In this document: positions 53,362-61,775 of the stretch, one piece after another
Position numbering within the stretch: the first letter of the stretch is position 1
How the letters are laid out: every line of letters starts with the position of its first letter
NCBI RefSeq assembly: GCF_016785945.1
Contig: NZ_JAEMEF010000003.1
Span: forward strand, 124,001-188,000
DNA: 64,000 bases
Direction: 5' to 3'
Source: Olleya sediminilitoris
GTDB lineage: Bacteria; Bacteroidota; Bacteroidia; Flavobacteriales; Flavobacteriaceae
The notes under the pieces: model-generated
What the model was told of the DNA's origin: nothing
Database searches by the model: none
Seen by the model: the letters and a program-made list of their open reading frames with translations, nothing else
Position numbers and translations under genes: made by a program

Positions 53362-54339
53362 TTGAAAATTACCGAACAAATAAAACAGCCTATTGCGTTT
53401 GAAATGGAACTTTTTGAACAAAAATTTAGGTTGGCAATGTCTTCTAAAGTTGCTTTACTAAATCGTATTACTTATTATATAGTTAATCGTAAAGGGAAGC
53501 AAATGCGACCTATGTTTGTCTTTTTGGTAGCTAAAATGGTGTCTAATGGAGAAATTAGCGAGCGTACTTATCGAGGAGCTTCAGTAATTGAGCTTATTCA
53601 TACCGCAACTTTAGTTCATGATGATGTTGTTGATGACAGTAATAAACGTCGTGGCTTCTTTTCAATTAATGCCTTATGGAAAAATAAAATAGCTGTACTG
53701 ATTGGTGATTTCTTATTATCAAAAGGGCTGTTGTTGTCTATTGATAATAATGATTTTGATTTATTAAAAATCATTTCTATTGCTGTAAGAGAAATGAGTG
53801 AAGGCGAATTACTTCAAATTGAAAAAGCCAGAAAACTTGATATCACAGAAGACGTTTATTATGAAATTATAAGACAAAAAACAGCAACATTAATTGCTGC
53901 TTGTTGTAGTCTTGGTGCAGCCTCAGTAAAACCTAATTCTGTTGAGGTTGAAAGCATGCGTAAATTTGGAGAGTTAATAGGTATGGCATTTCAAATTAAA
54001 GATGATTTGTTTGATTACGGCAAACAAAGCATAGGTAAACCTACAGGAATAGATATTAAAGAGCAAAAAATGACGCTTCCATTAATATATGCTTTAAATA
54101 ATTGCTCTAAAAAGGACAAAAAATGGCTAATTAACTCGATTAAAAATCACAATAAGGATAAAAAACGAGTAAACCAAGTCATTGATTTTGTTAAGCAAAA
54201 TGGAGGTTTAGATTATGCTATTTCTAAAATGGAAGCTTTTCAGCAAGAAGCTTTATTGCTACTTAATAATTTCCCGCAATCTGAATACAAAGACTCACTT
54301 GAGTTAATGGTTAATTACGTTATTGAAAGAAAAAAATAA
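53362..54339 (+). CDS. ispB: polyprenyl diphosphate synthase (IspB type)
   Basis: A trans-prenyltransferase that builds the side chain of menaquinone from isopentenyl diphosphate. The 325 residues show the first aspartate-rich motif DDVVDD at about 87-92 (within LVHDDVVDDSNKRRG), KGKQMRPMFVFL near 44, and the second motif FQIKDDLFDYG near 210. The start is TTG at 53362: the encoded MKITEQIKQPI is the expected N-terminus and no ATG is nearby. Chain length of the product (probably C30-C40) cannot be predicted safely. Confidence 0.92.
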   Translation: MKITEQIKQPIAFEMELFEQKFRLAMSSKVALLNRITYYIVNRKGKQMRPMFVFLVAKMVSNGEISERTYRGASVIELIHTATLVHDDVVDDSNKRRGFFSINALWKNKIAVLIGDFLLSKGLLLSIDNNDFDLLKIISIAVREMSEGELLQIEKARKLDITEDVYYEIIRQKTATLIAACCSLGAASVKPNSVEVESMRKFGELIGMAFQIKDDLFDYGKQSIGKPTGIDIKEQKMTLPLIYALNNCSKKDKKWLINSIKNHNKDKKRVNQVIDFVKQNGGLDYAISKMEAFQQEALLLLNNFPQSEYKDSLELMVNYVIERKK

Positions 54340-54417
54340 TTTTTTTTCATCCTCAGGCAACCATTAGTATAAAGTTTGCGTCTTTATAAATAGAAGACCA
54401 AACTAAATAACATTTTT

Positions 54418-54978
54418 GTGAAGGTAGTAACTTTATTTAATAACGAAGCCAAGCTAATAAAAAAAGCAATTCAGAATAATCGTGAAGCACAACACGTATT
54501 GTTTGAAATGCATGCGCCTAAAATGCTAAGTGTATGTCGTTATTATGTAAAAGATCTTCAACATGCTGAAGAAGCTATGCTAAATGGTTTTTTTAAAGTG
54601 TTTTCTAATTTAAAAAACTTTAAATCAGAAGGAAGTTTTGAAGGTTGGATAAGACGCATTATGGTAAGAGAGTCTATTTCTTATTTAAGACAAAAAAAAG
54701 AAGTACAGTTTGTTTATGAAGACTATCAGCATGTTGAGATTGAGGATTCAAATTCACAACAATATGATGTAGCCCAATTACAAGAATTAATTGATACGTT
54801 ACCCGAAGGCTATAAAATGGTTTTTATAATGTATGCAGTTGAGGGTTACAAACATGCTGAGATTTCAAAGCTTTTAAATATTAGTGAAGGAACATCAAAA
54901 TCGCAGTTATTTAAAGCAAGAAAATTATTACAAGAAAAAATTAAGGCATTAAACACAAAAGATTATGGCACCAAATAA
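54418..54978 (+). CDS. ECF-family RNA polymerase sigma factor
   Basis: A 186-residue sigma-70 family factor with regions 2 (about 25-95, with GWIRRIMVRESISYLRQKK) and 4 (about 125-180, with LPEGYKMVFIMYAVEGYKHAEI and a helix-turn-helix LLNISEGTSKSQLFKARK-type segment). It has no region 3, as expected for ECF factors. The start is GTG at 54418. It overlaps the next gene, which looks like its anti-sigma factor, by 14 bases, so they form a regulatory pair. The signal it responds to is unknown. Confidence 0.92.
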   Translation: MKVVTLFNNEAKLIKKAIQNNREAQHVLFEMHAPKMLSVCRYYVKDLQHAEEAMLNGFFKVFSNLKNFKSEGSFEGWIRRIMVRESISYLRQKKEVQFVYEDYQHVEIEDSNSQQYDVAQLQELIDTLPEGYKMVFIMYAVEGYKHAEISKLLNISEGTSKSQLFKARKLLQEKIKALNTKDYGTK

Positions 54979-55708
54979 ATTTGAAAATCATTTAAAAGAG
55001 ACTTTGGATCGTCGTACAATTACGCCAAGTAAAAATGCTTGGAGTCAATTAGATTCAAGATTAGATAACCAACAAAGTAAACGTAAATTTCCGTTTTGGT
55101 TGTTAGGGTTGGCTGCTACCTTTACAGGAGTTTGCTTAGCTGTTTTTCTATTTAATAATAATCAAGTAGAACCCATTAATGTTGTAATAGATCTTAAAAA
55201 AGAAAAAATAGAGGTTCCTGTTAAAAAAATAAACAAAAAGAAAATTGAAGTTGTAAACTCAGGAGTAACAGAAAAAGAAACAAAAACAAAACAAGAAGAA
55301 AGTACTAAAATAAAACCAAGTAAGATTTCTTCTAATAATAAAAAGAAGACTATTGCAAAAGTTTCAGTATCTACTAAAAAAGAAAAAGATAATCAACTTA
55401 CTACTAAAGCATCTGTTTCTGAAAATGATAATAATACTGCAGTTGCTAATGCAATTACAGATTCAATTAAACCTAATAACACTTCAAGTAAACCATCTGT
55501 TAATAATGAAGCGGAAGTATTATTAAATAAAGCTTATGCTGAGGTAAGACAGAATAAAAATAAATTTAAATCAGAAAAAATAAACGCTAATTCACTATTG
55601 GAGGATATTGAAATGTCATCTGAAAAATCCTTAAAAAACAGATTGTTTCACGCTGTAAAATCAGGCTACGAAACTTTAAAAACGACAGTAGTTGAACGCG
55701 ATTATTAA
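54965..55708 (+). CDS. probable membrane anti-sigma factor
   Basis: A 247-residue protein with a short cytoplasmic N-terminus (about 1-42, with FENHLKETLDRRTITPSKNAW), one membrane segment (about 43-62, FWLLGLAATFTGVCLAVFL), and a long periplasmic tail rich in Lys, Asn, Ser and Thr without recognisable domains. The single-span plan and overlap with an ECF sigma gene are typical of anti-sigma factors. No classic zinc motif (HxxxCxxC) is visible, so it is not a ZAS-type protein. The function is inferred from its place and topology. Confidence 0.7.
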   Translation: MAPNKFENHLKETLDRRTITPSKNAWSQLDSRLDNQQSKRKFPFWLLGLAATFTGVCLAVFLFNNNQVEPINVVIDLKKEKIEVPVKKINKKKIEVVNSGVTEKETKTKQEESTKIKPSKISSNNKKKTIAKVSVSTKKEKDNQLTTKASVSENDNNTAVANAITDSIKPNNTSSKPSVNNEAEVLLNKAYAEVRQNKNKFKSEKINANSLLEDIEMSSEKSLKNRLFHAVKSGYETLKTTVVERDY

Positions 55709-55740
55709 ATCAATTAATCATTAACAAAAAACGAACAATT

Positions 55741-56790
55741 ATGAACACCATTACAAAACATTTAGTATATATGTTATTAGTATTGACAGCTTATCAGGTC
55801 AGTGCGCAGGATCAAGATTCGGTTACTAAACTAGAAGAAATTAAAGCAACCATTAAAGCTCAAGAAAAAGAAGCTTTAAAAGTTGAAGTCGACCAAATTA
55901 ATGACCAGTTAGAAGCAGATGAGATTTCTTTTGATGAAGCTGAAGTTTTAAAAAGACTTGCTGCAGAAAAAAGGGCATCTAATATTGAAAACAGAATAAT
56001 CATTGCTCAAAACCGATTAGACTATTTAAAGCGTAATGATAAAGAGTTTGATGTCAACACTAGAAAAACACTACTTTCACTAAAAATTGGTGATGATGAT
56101 AATGAGATTTTAGGTATTCATACAGCTGTAACGCCTCCAAAAAAAGACATACGTACGTCTAATCAATTGATATTTGCAATGGGATTTAATAATGCTATAA
56201 TTGATGGTGTAAATTTAGATGATTCACCATACAAATTAGGAGGTTCTGGTTTTGTAGAGCTAGGTTGGGTTTGGAAAACAAGAGTATTTAAACAGTCTAA
56301 TTTTTTAAGATTTAAATATGGTTTTTCATTACAATGGAACAAATTAGATATTAAAGATAACTTATACTTTGTTCAAGAAGGTGATCAAACAACATTACAA
56401 GAATTTGATGGAGATTTAAAACAAGCTAAGTTTAGAACTACTAGTTTGGTCTTACCACTTCATTTTGAGTTTGGACCTTGGAGTAAAAAAGAATATGATG
56501 ATGGTAGAATACGTTATAATACTTATGATAAGTTTAAAATAGGTATTGGAGGTTATGTAGGAGTAAATGGTAAAGCAGTACAAAAATTAACGTATAAAGA
56601 AAATGGAGATCGTGTTAACGATAAGGTTAAAAAAAGCTTTAATACAAATACGTTTACTTATGGATTAAGTGCTTATGTTGGTTTTGATGATATCAGTTTA
56701 TATGCAAAATACGATTTAGCACCAATTTTTAAAAATCAAACCATTGATCAAAATAATATTTCACTAGGTGTTAGAGTTGATCTAGATTAA
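55741..56790 (+). CDS. outer membrane beta-barrel protein with N-terminal coiled coil
   Basis: A 349-residue exported protein (signal peptide about 1-22, ending VSAQ). Residues ~28-110 are charged and helical (EIKATIKAQEKEALKVEVDQ and following), forming a likely coiled coil in the periplasm. The rest (about 130-349) alternates in strands and ends in ISLGVRVDLD, as in outer membrane barrels of the OmpA/PorT size. It follows the anti-sigma gene by 32 bases, so it may be part of the same regulon or its target. The function is unknown. Confidence 0.75.
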   Translation: MNTITKHLVYMLLVLTAYQVSAQDQDSVTKLEEIKATIKAQEKEALKVEVDQINDQLEADEISFDEAEVLKRLAAEKRASNIENRIIIAQNRLDYLKRNDKEFDVNTRKTLLSLKIGDDDNEILGIHTAVTPPKKDIRTSNQLIFAMGFNNAIIDGVNLDDSPYKLGGSGFVELGWVWKTRVFKQSNFLRFKYGFSLQWNKLDIKDNLYFVQEGDQTTLQEFDGDLKQAKFRTTSLVLPLHFEFGPWSKKEYDDGRIRYNTYDKFKIGIGGYVGVNGKAVQKLTYKENGDRVNDKVKKSFNTNTFTYGLSAYVGFDDISLYAKYDLAPIFKNQTIDQNNISLGVRVDLD

Positions 56791-56808
56791 ATTAGAGATT
56801 ATTTTTTC

Positions 56809-56850
56809 AAAAAAGCACTTCTTTTTTTAGTAATGGAAGTGCTTTTTTGT
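56809..56850 (+). terminator. intrinsic terminator after the ECF operon
   Basis: AAAAAAGCACTTC (56809-56821) pairs with GAAGTGCTTTTTT (56836-56848) over a 14-base loop. Confidence 0.9.
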
Positions 56851-56969
56851 TTTTGGATGTTGTAAACACTCATGTTTTCAGTGTGTTAAATAAAAATTAT
56901 TTTTTTTGTAAAAAAGTTTTTTATTCAAAAAAAAGTATTTCATTTGTACCCATAATAGCTGAACACTTT

Positions 56970-57140
56970 GAACTCTGTTTCTATGTTCGGGCTTTTGGAA
57001 ATTAGGAAGTCATATTCAAAAGCAGCTTACCGATTAAGCAACCGAATTTTAAAGCTAACTTCCGCTTTTACTTCTATATATGCTAGTCAGCATCAATTTG
57101 GCTTTGTGCCTACTTGTGACCTTAAAATTCAGATTTGACG
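56970..57140 (+). other. structured-looking leader or small-RNA candidate before speA, with a 51-codon frame
   Basis: This stretch in the 372-base gap before speA is less AT-rich than its flanks. It contains several short hairpins: GGAAGT/ACTTCC (57009 area with 57058 area), GCTTA-CCGAT-TAAGC (about 57028-57042), ATGC-N6-GCAT, and GGC-N5-GCC. It also holds an open frame from ATG near 56992 to TGA at about 57138, starting MFGLLEIRKSYSKAAYRLSN. I cannot say whether the RNA or the peptide matters; a 6S-Flavo RNA or another leader RNA is conceivable. Confidence 0.4.
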
Positions 57141-57222
57141 CACTGTTTAAATTTCTTTTTAATTCTAAAAGAAACCTTTAATAGGACGATTTCAATTTCA
57201 ATTTTAATGTTTCAAAACAACA

Positions 57223-58620
57223 ATGAATACTAAATACATAGACTTAATAAGTCAAACTTTTGATTTTCCTCAACCAGAATTTAAGTTAGAGGACAAGACG
57301 CTTCAATTTCATGATATAGATTTAATGGACTTAGTGGAAGAGTATGGTGCACCTTTAAAATTCACCTATTTGCCACAAATTTCTAACAATATACAACGCG
57401 CTAAAACTTGGTTTAATGATGCTATCAAAAAGCATGATTATAAAGGTAAGTACAACTACTGTTATTGTACAAAAAGCTCGCATTTTAAACATGTTTTAAA
57501 CGAAGCTTTAAAAAACGATATACATATAGAAACCTCGTCTGCTTTTGATATTGATATAGTCGAGAACCTAAAAAAAGAAGGTAAAATTACCGACGAAACT
57601 TTTGTTATAAGTAATGGCTTTAAACGCGAGCAATATGTAACAAACATTGCAAGATTAATTAATAATGGGCAAAAAAACTGTATTCCTATTATTGATAATT
57701 ATGAAGAGATAGATTTGCTATCAGAAGAAATAGAAGGTAATTTTAAAGTAGGTATTAGAATTGCATCAGAGGAAGAACCAAAATTTGAGTTTTACACTTC
57801 AAGATTAGGGATTGGGTACAAAAACATCCTTCCGTTTTATAAAAATCAAATTAAAAATAATACAAAAGTTGAGCTTAAAATGCTTCACTTTTTTATCAAT
57901 ACAGGAATTAGAGACAATGCCTATTATTGGAACGAGCTTTTAAAGTGTCTTAAAGTATATACAAGTTTAAAAAAGATTTGTCCAAGTTTAGATAGTTTAA
58001 ATATAGGAGGAGGTTTCCCTATTAAAAACTCGTTGGCTTTTGAGTTTGATTACGAGTATATGATAGATGAAATTATAAATCAAATCAAACAGACTTGTGA
58101 AGAAGAAGGTGTAGATGTACCAAATATTTTTACTGAGTTTGGAAGCTTTACAGTTGGAGAAAGTGGTGGAGCAATTTATAAAGTATTGTATCAAAAACAA
58201 CAAAACGATCGTGAAAAATGGAACATGATAAATTCATCATTTATAACAACTTTACCAGATACTTGGGCTATTAACAAGCGTTTTGTAATGTTGCCAATTA
58301 ACCGTTGGAATGATTCTTATGAGCGTGTTTTACTTGGTGGATTAACTTGCGATAGTGACGATTATTATAATAGTGAGCAACACATGAATGCAATCTATTT
58401 ACCAAAATACAATAAAGACAAACCCTTATACATAGGCTTTTTTAATACAGGAGCCTATCAAGAAACTATAGGTGGATTTGGAGGTTTACAACACTGTTTA
58501 ATACCATCTCCAAAACACATATTAATAGATAGAGATAAAGATGGAAACATCACAAAAACAATTTTTTCAGAACAACAAAAAAGTGAAGACTTACTTAAAA
58601 TTTTAGGTTATGCAAACTAA
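57223..58620 (+). CDS. speA: arginine decarboxylase (PLP fold type III)
   Basis: Decarboxylates arginine to agmatine, the first step of polyamine synthesis. The 465 residues have an alanine-racemase-like barrel with a PLP lysine at K84 (YCTKSSHF), a glycine-rich phosphate site (LNIGGGFPIKNS near 261), ESGGAIYKVL near 308 and a C-terminal beta domain with GGLTCDSDD near 380. It is shorter than E. coli SpeA (658 aa) and lacks its insertion, as in the Bacteroidota biosynthetic type. Its last 11 bases overlap speB. Without a structure, a related diaminopimelate-type activity cannot be fully excluded, but the agmatinase next to it fits arginine. Confidence 0.85.
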   Translation: MNTKYIDLISQTFDFPQPEFKLEDKTLQFHDIDLMDLVEEYGAPLKFTYLPQISNNIQRAKTWFNDAIKKHDYKGKYNYCYCTKSSHFKHVLNEALKNDIHIETSSAFDIDIVENLKKEGKITDETFVISNGFKREQYVTNIARLINNGQKNCIPIIDNYEEIDLLSEEIEGNFKVGIRIASEEEPKFEFYTSRLGIGYKNILPFYKNQIKNNTKVELKMLHFFINTGIRDNAYYWNELLKCLKVYTSLKKICPSLDSLNIGGGFPIKNSLAFEFDYEYMIDEIINQIKQTCEEEGVDVPNIFTEFGSFTVGESGGAIYKVLYQKQQNDREKWNMINSSFITTLPDTWAINKRFVMLPINRWNDSYERVLLGGLTCDSDDYYNSEQHMNAIYLPKYNKDKPLYIGFFNTGAYQETIGGFGGLQHCLIPSPKHILIDRDKDGNITKTIFSEQQKSEDLLKILGYAN

Positions 58621-59548
58621 AACGTATGCTGGTATTCCAGAAGAATTAGCTAAACTAGAAAAAGCTAAAATTGTATTAATACCTGTGCCATATGATGGTA
58701 CAAGTACATGGCAAAAAGGTGCAGATAAAGGTCCTGAAGCATTTTTGGATGCTTCTGCAAATATGGAACTTTATGATATCGAAACAGATACTGAAGTGTA
58801 TAATCAAGGTGTATATTTAGCTGATGCAGTAACCGAAAATAGCTCTCCAGAAGCTATGGTAGAGGCAGTACATCAAGCAACAAAAAAGTATATCAAAAAA
58901 AATAAATTTGTAACTATTTTTGGAGGTGAACACTCTGTATCTATTGGAACCATACGTGCTTTTAATGAAATGTATCCTAGTCTAACTGTTTTGCAATTAG
59001 ATGCGCATGCAGATTTACGTAAACAGTATGAAGGATCAACATGCAATCATGCGTGTGCTTTATATGAAGCTAGTCAAAATACTAACTTAATTCAGGTTGG
59101 AATCCGATCTATGGATGCAATTGAAAAAACAGTCATGGATCAAGACAAAACATACTTTGCGCATGACATGGCTATGGATGACACTTGGATGGACAGTGCA
59201 GTAGACCAAATGACAGACAATGTATTTATAACAATAGATTTAGACGCTTTTGATCCGTCAATAATGCCAAGTACAGGTACACCAGAACCAGGTGGATTAT
59301 TATGGTATGAAACATTAGAATTTTTAAAGCAAGTTTTTGAAGAAAAAAATGTCGTAGGTTTTGATATAGTGGAATTGTGTCCTAACAAAACAGACAAGTC
59401 TTCAGACTTTTTAGCAGCAAAATTATATTACAAAATGTTAAGTTATAAGTTTTTAAATCAAGACGCAGAAGACGATTACGACAACACATACGACAGCAAT
59501 ACACAAAAGAATAACACTTCTAAATTTAACGAAGACGATGAGTACTAA
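58610..59548 (+). CDS. speB: agmatinase
   Basis: A ureohydrolase converting agmatine to putrescine and urea. The manganese ligands are in place: H108 in FGGEHSVSIG, D131/H133/D135 in DAHADLR, and D210/D212 in TIDLDAFDP. TGTPEPGG near 223 is also typical. The family core ends near residue 285; the last ~27 residues form an acidic/Asn-rich tail (DAEDDYDNTYDSN...) not usual for agmatinases. It overlaps speA by 11 bases and the next gene by 11 bases, so translation of the three is coupled. Confidence 0.93.
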   Translation: MQTKTYAGIPEELAKLEKAKIVLIPVPYDGTSTWQKGADKGPEAFLDASANMELYDIETDTEVYNQGVYLADAVTENSSPEAMVEAVHQATKKYIKKNKFVTIFGGEHSVSIGTIRAFNEMYPSLTVLQLDAHADLRKQYEGSTCNHACALYEASQNTNLIQVGIRSMDAIEKTVMDQDKTYFAHDMAMDDTWMDSAVDQMTDNVFITIDLDAFDPSIMPSTGTPEPGGLLWYETLEFLKQVFEEKNVVGFDIVELCPNKTDKSSDFLAAKLYYKMLSYKFLNQDAEDDYDNTYDSNTQKNNTSKFNEDDEY

Positions 59549-60512
59549 AGGCCCAATTTCTCAATTTATACAACACCATTATTTACACTTTAATGCAGCA
59601 GCTTTGGTAGATGCAGCTAAAGGTTATGAAACCCAATTAGACAATGGTGCAAAAATGTTAGTATCCTTAGCAGGAGCTATGAGTACTGCTGAACTTGGTA
59701 AAAGTTTTGCCGAAATGATAAGACAAGATAAAGTACATATAATTTCTTGTACTGGAGCAAATTTAGAAGAAGATATCATGAATTTGGTAGCGCATTCTCA
59801 TTACAAGCGTGTTCCAAATTATCGCGATTTAACACCTCAAGAAGAGTGGGATTTACTAGAAAAAGGTTTAAATCGTGTGACAGATACTTGTATTCCAGAG
59901 CACGAAGCCTTTAGACGTTTACAACATCATATTGAAAAAATATGGAAAGACGCAGAAGCCAAAGGAGAGCGTTACTTACCACATGAGTATATGTATAAGA
60001 TGTTATTGTCAGGTGTTTTAGAAGAGTATTATGAGATTGATTTAAAAGATTCTTGGATGTATGCTGCTGCAGAAAAAAACTTACCAATAGTTTGTCCTGG
60101 TTGGGAAGACAGTACAATGGGTAATATTTTTGCAAGCTATGTTTTAAAAGGAGAGCTTAAAGCAAGCACAATGAAGTCAGGTATAGAATACATGACATTT
60201 TTAGCAGATTGGTACACAGATAATTCTCAAAACGGAATTGGATTTTTTCAAATAGGAGGTGGTATTGCAGGAGATTTTCCAATTTGTGTAGTGCCAATGC
60301 TGTATCAAGATATGGAACGTACCGAAACTCCGTTTTGGAGCTACTTTTGTCAAATAAGTGACTCAACAACAAGTTACGGATCATATTCTGGAGCTGTACC
60401 AAACGAAAAAATAACTTGGGGAAAACTAGATATAGACACACCTAAGTTTATTGTAGAAAGTGATGCAACAATCGTAGCTCCATTAATTTTCGCCTACATT
60501 TTAGGCTTATAA
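59538..60512 (+). CDS. deoxyhypusine synthase family protein
   Basis: A 324-residue homologue of the eukaryotic/archaeal enzyme that moves the aminobutyl group of spermidine to a lysine of eIF5A. The active-site lysine is kept: K296 in SGAVPNEKITWGKLD, matching the catalytic lysine of the human enzyme. Bacteria lack eIF5A with hypusine, so the known bacterial relatives are thought to use the same chemistry to make homospermidine or similar polyamines. Its overlap with speB and the pathway context (putrescine supply) fit polyamine synthesis. The exact product cannot be read from sequence. Confidence 0.9.
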   Translation: MSTKGPISQFIQHHYLHFNAAALVDAAKGYETQLDNGAKMLVSLAGAMSTAELGKSFAEMIRQDKVHIISCTGANLEEDIMNLVAHSHYKRVPNYRDLTPQEEWDLLEKGLNRVTDTCIPEHEAFRRLQHHIEKIWKDAEAKGERYLPHEYMYKMLLSGVLEEYYEIDLKDSWMYAAAEKNLPIVCPGWEDSTMGNIFASYVLKGELKASTMKSGIEYMTFLADWYTDNSQNGIGFFQIGGGIAGDFPICVVPMLYQDMERTETPFWSYFCQISDSTTSYGSYSGAVPNEKITWGKLDIDTPKFIVESDATIVAPLIFAYILGL

Positions 60513-60524
60513 TTACTTTTAAAA

Positions 60525-60848
60525 ATGAAAAAAACAGACCATTTAAAACGCGTTATTGTTGATTTTAAAAAGCTAACACCAGAAATACTGAAATTGTTAG
60601 TAGACAAATATCCATATGGTTATGATGACGATCATATAATCGAATTTAAAAATGCTAAAAATGAACTAGTTGAAGCTGTAGAAGTCACTACTGACGACAC
60701 AAAATATTTAGTAAAAGTTAGCACCAAATTGGTGAAAACTATGGAGGATTACGATGAAGATGATTATGAAAATTTTGAAGAGGACGATCCTGATGCAGTA
60801 CAAGACCCAGAGGTAAAATCAAGCGAAGAGCAAGATCACGATTATTAA
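60525..60848 (+). CDS. small acidic conserved hypothetical protein
   Basis: A 107-residue protein without a signal peptide. Residues 1-70 form a compact alpha/beta-like domain (HLKRVIVDFKKLTPEILKLL; VDKYPYGYDDDHIIEFKNA), and the last ~35 residues are very acidic (DYDEDDYENFEEDDPD...). I know similar hypothetical proteins in flavobacteria but no function. It lies 12 bases after the deoxyhypusine synthase-like gene and 2 bases before the RMD1 gene, so it belongs to the polyamine operon. An acidic polyamine-binding role or a modification substrate is only a guess. Confidence 0.8.
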   Translation: MKKTDHLKRVIVDFKKLTPEILKLLVDKYPYGYDDDHIIEFKNAKNELVEAVEVTTDDTKYLVKVSTKLVKTMEDYDEDDYENFEEDDPDAVQDPEVKSSEEQDHDY

Positions 60849-60850
60849 AC

Positions 60851-61627
60851 ATGTATACAGTAGTTGCCTATCAGGTAGCCAGCACTATCAATATTAAACA
60901 ATGTAAACAACAACTGTCTTGGCAGTTGTTGTTTAATGATAGTGATGAGCTGTATTACAAATGCGACGATAATGCATTTGTATACATTTTTCAGTATGGT
61001 ATTGTAAGCTTTTTTAATATGACAGAGCAATCTATTAAGCAAGCTTTAGATCGTATCAAACCTTTTTCAAATAATTACTTGTCAGAAAAATTATCAGAAG
61101 AAGTTAATGTTATTATTAAACCAAATAGTCTAAAAGTAGATTATAATCATATCCAATTGCCAGAGCTTAATGACGAGACTATAAGATTAGTCATGCTTAA
61201 CGTATCACAAAGTGTAGCTTTAGATCGTTATTCTGAAATTACATATGATTTATTAGAACAAACCAATAAACACACCTTGTATTTAGAGCAAAAAGGAAAG
61301 CTTGATATATCTGGTAATAAATTAAAACGTTTTATTGGTAGAACATTAAACATTAAAAACCGAATTTCTGAAAATTTATACATATTTGATTCGCCTAACA
61401 TCACTTGGGAAAATCAACAATTAAATCAGCTTAATCAAGATTTAAAAGCCATATTTGATTTAAAAGATAGGTATAGATTAATTAGAGACCGAATAGAAAT
61501 TATTAAAGAAAATCTAGAGCTTTTTAAAGATATAATGGACCATAAGGAAAGTAGTAAACTAGAGTGGATCATTATTATTTTAATTGTCATAGAAGTGTTT
61601 GATATGTTTATTGCTAAAATTTTGTAA
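60851..61627 (+). CDS. RMD1/YagE family protein (DUF155)
   Basis: A 258-residue member of the RMD1 (DUF155) family, related to mitochondrial RMND1. The N-terminal part shows the family pattern ending in FQYGIVSFFNMTEQS near 52; the middle is helical; the C-terminus is LEWIIIILIVIEVFDMFIAKIL (given here as a landmark near 237-258), a likely membrane segment. Eukaryotic relatives act in mitochondrial translation; bacterial roles are not established. It is the last gene of the polyamine operon. A 13-bp perfect inverted repeat lies near its 5' end (60904-60935). Confidence 0.85.
   Translation: MYTVVAYQVASTINIKQCKQQLSWQLLFNDSDELYYKCDDNAFVYIFQYGIVSFFNMTEQSIKQALDRIKPFSNNYLSEKLSEEVNVIIKPNSLKVDYNHIQLPELNDETIRLVMLNVSQSVALDRYSEITYDLLEQTNKHTLYLEQKGKLDISGNKLKRFIGRTLNIKNRISENLYIFDSPNITWENQQLNQLNQDLKAIFDLKDRYRLIRDRIEIIKENLELFKDIMDHKESSKLEWIIIILIVIEVFDMFIAKIL
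60904..60935 (+). repeat. 13-bp perfect inverted repeat inside the RMD1 gene
   Basis: TAAACAACAACTG (60904-60916) and CAGTTGTTGTTTA (60923-60935) with a 6-nt loop, 53 bases into the gene. It would make a stable hairpin in the mRNA. Confidence 0.75.
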
Positions 61628-61675
61628 ACTAAATTCTTATATCTAACTTATAAACTGCAAAAACAATAACCACGC

Positions 61676-61697
61676 GTATTAAAACAGATTTTAATAC
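61676..61697 (+). repeat. 9-bp inverted repeat after the RMD1 gene
   Basis: GTATTAAAA, CAGA, TTTTAATAC. It may be a weak terminator of the polyamine operon; no clean U-tract follows. Confidence 0.4.
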
Positions 61698-61775
61698 TAA
61701 AAGCAATTTTGGACTTGAGGTGGCAAACTTCCAAAAACAAAAAACATCAGCAATTAAATACTATTTAAATTTAAA

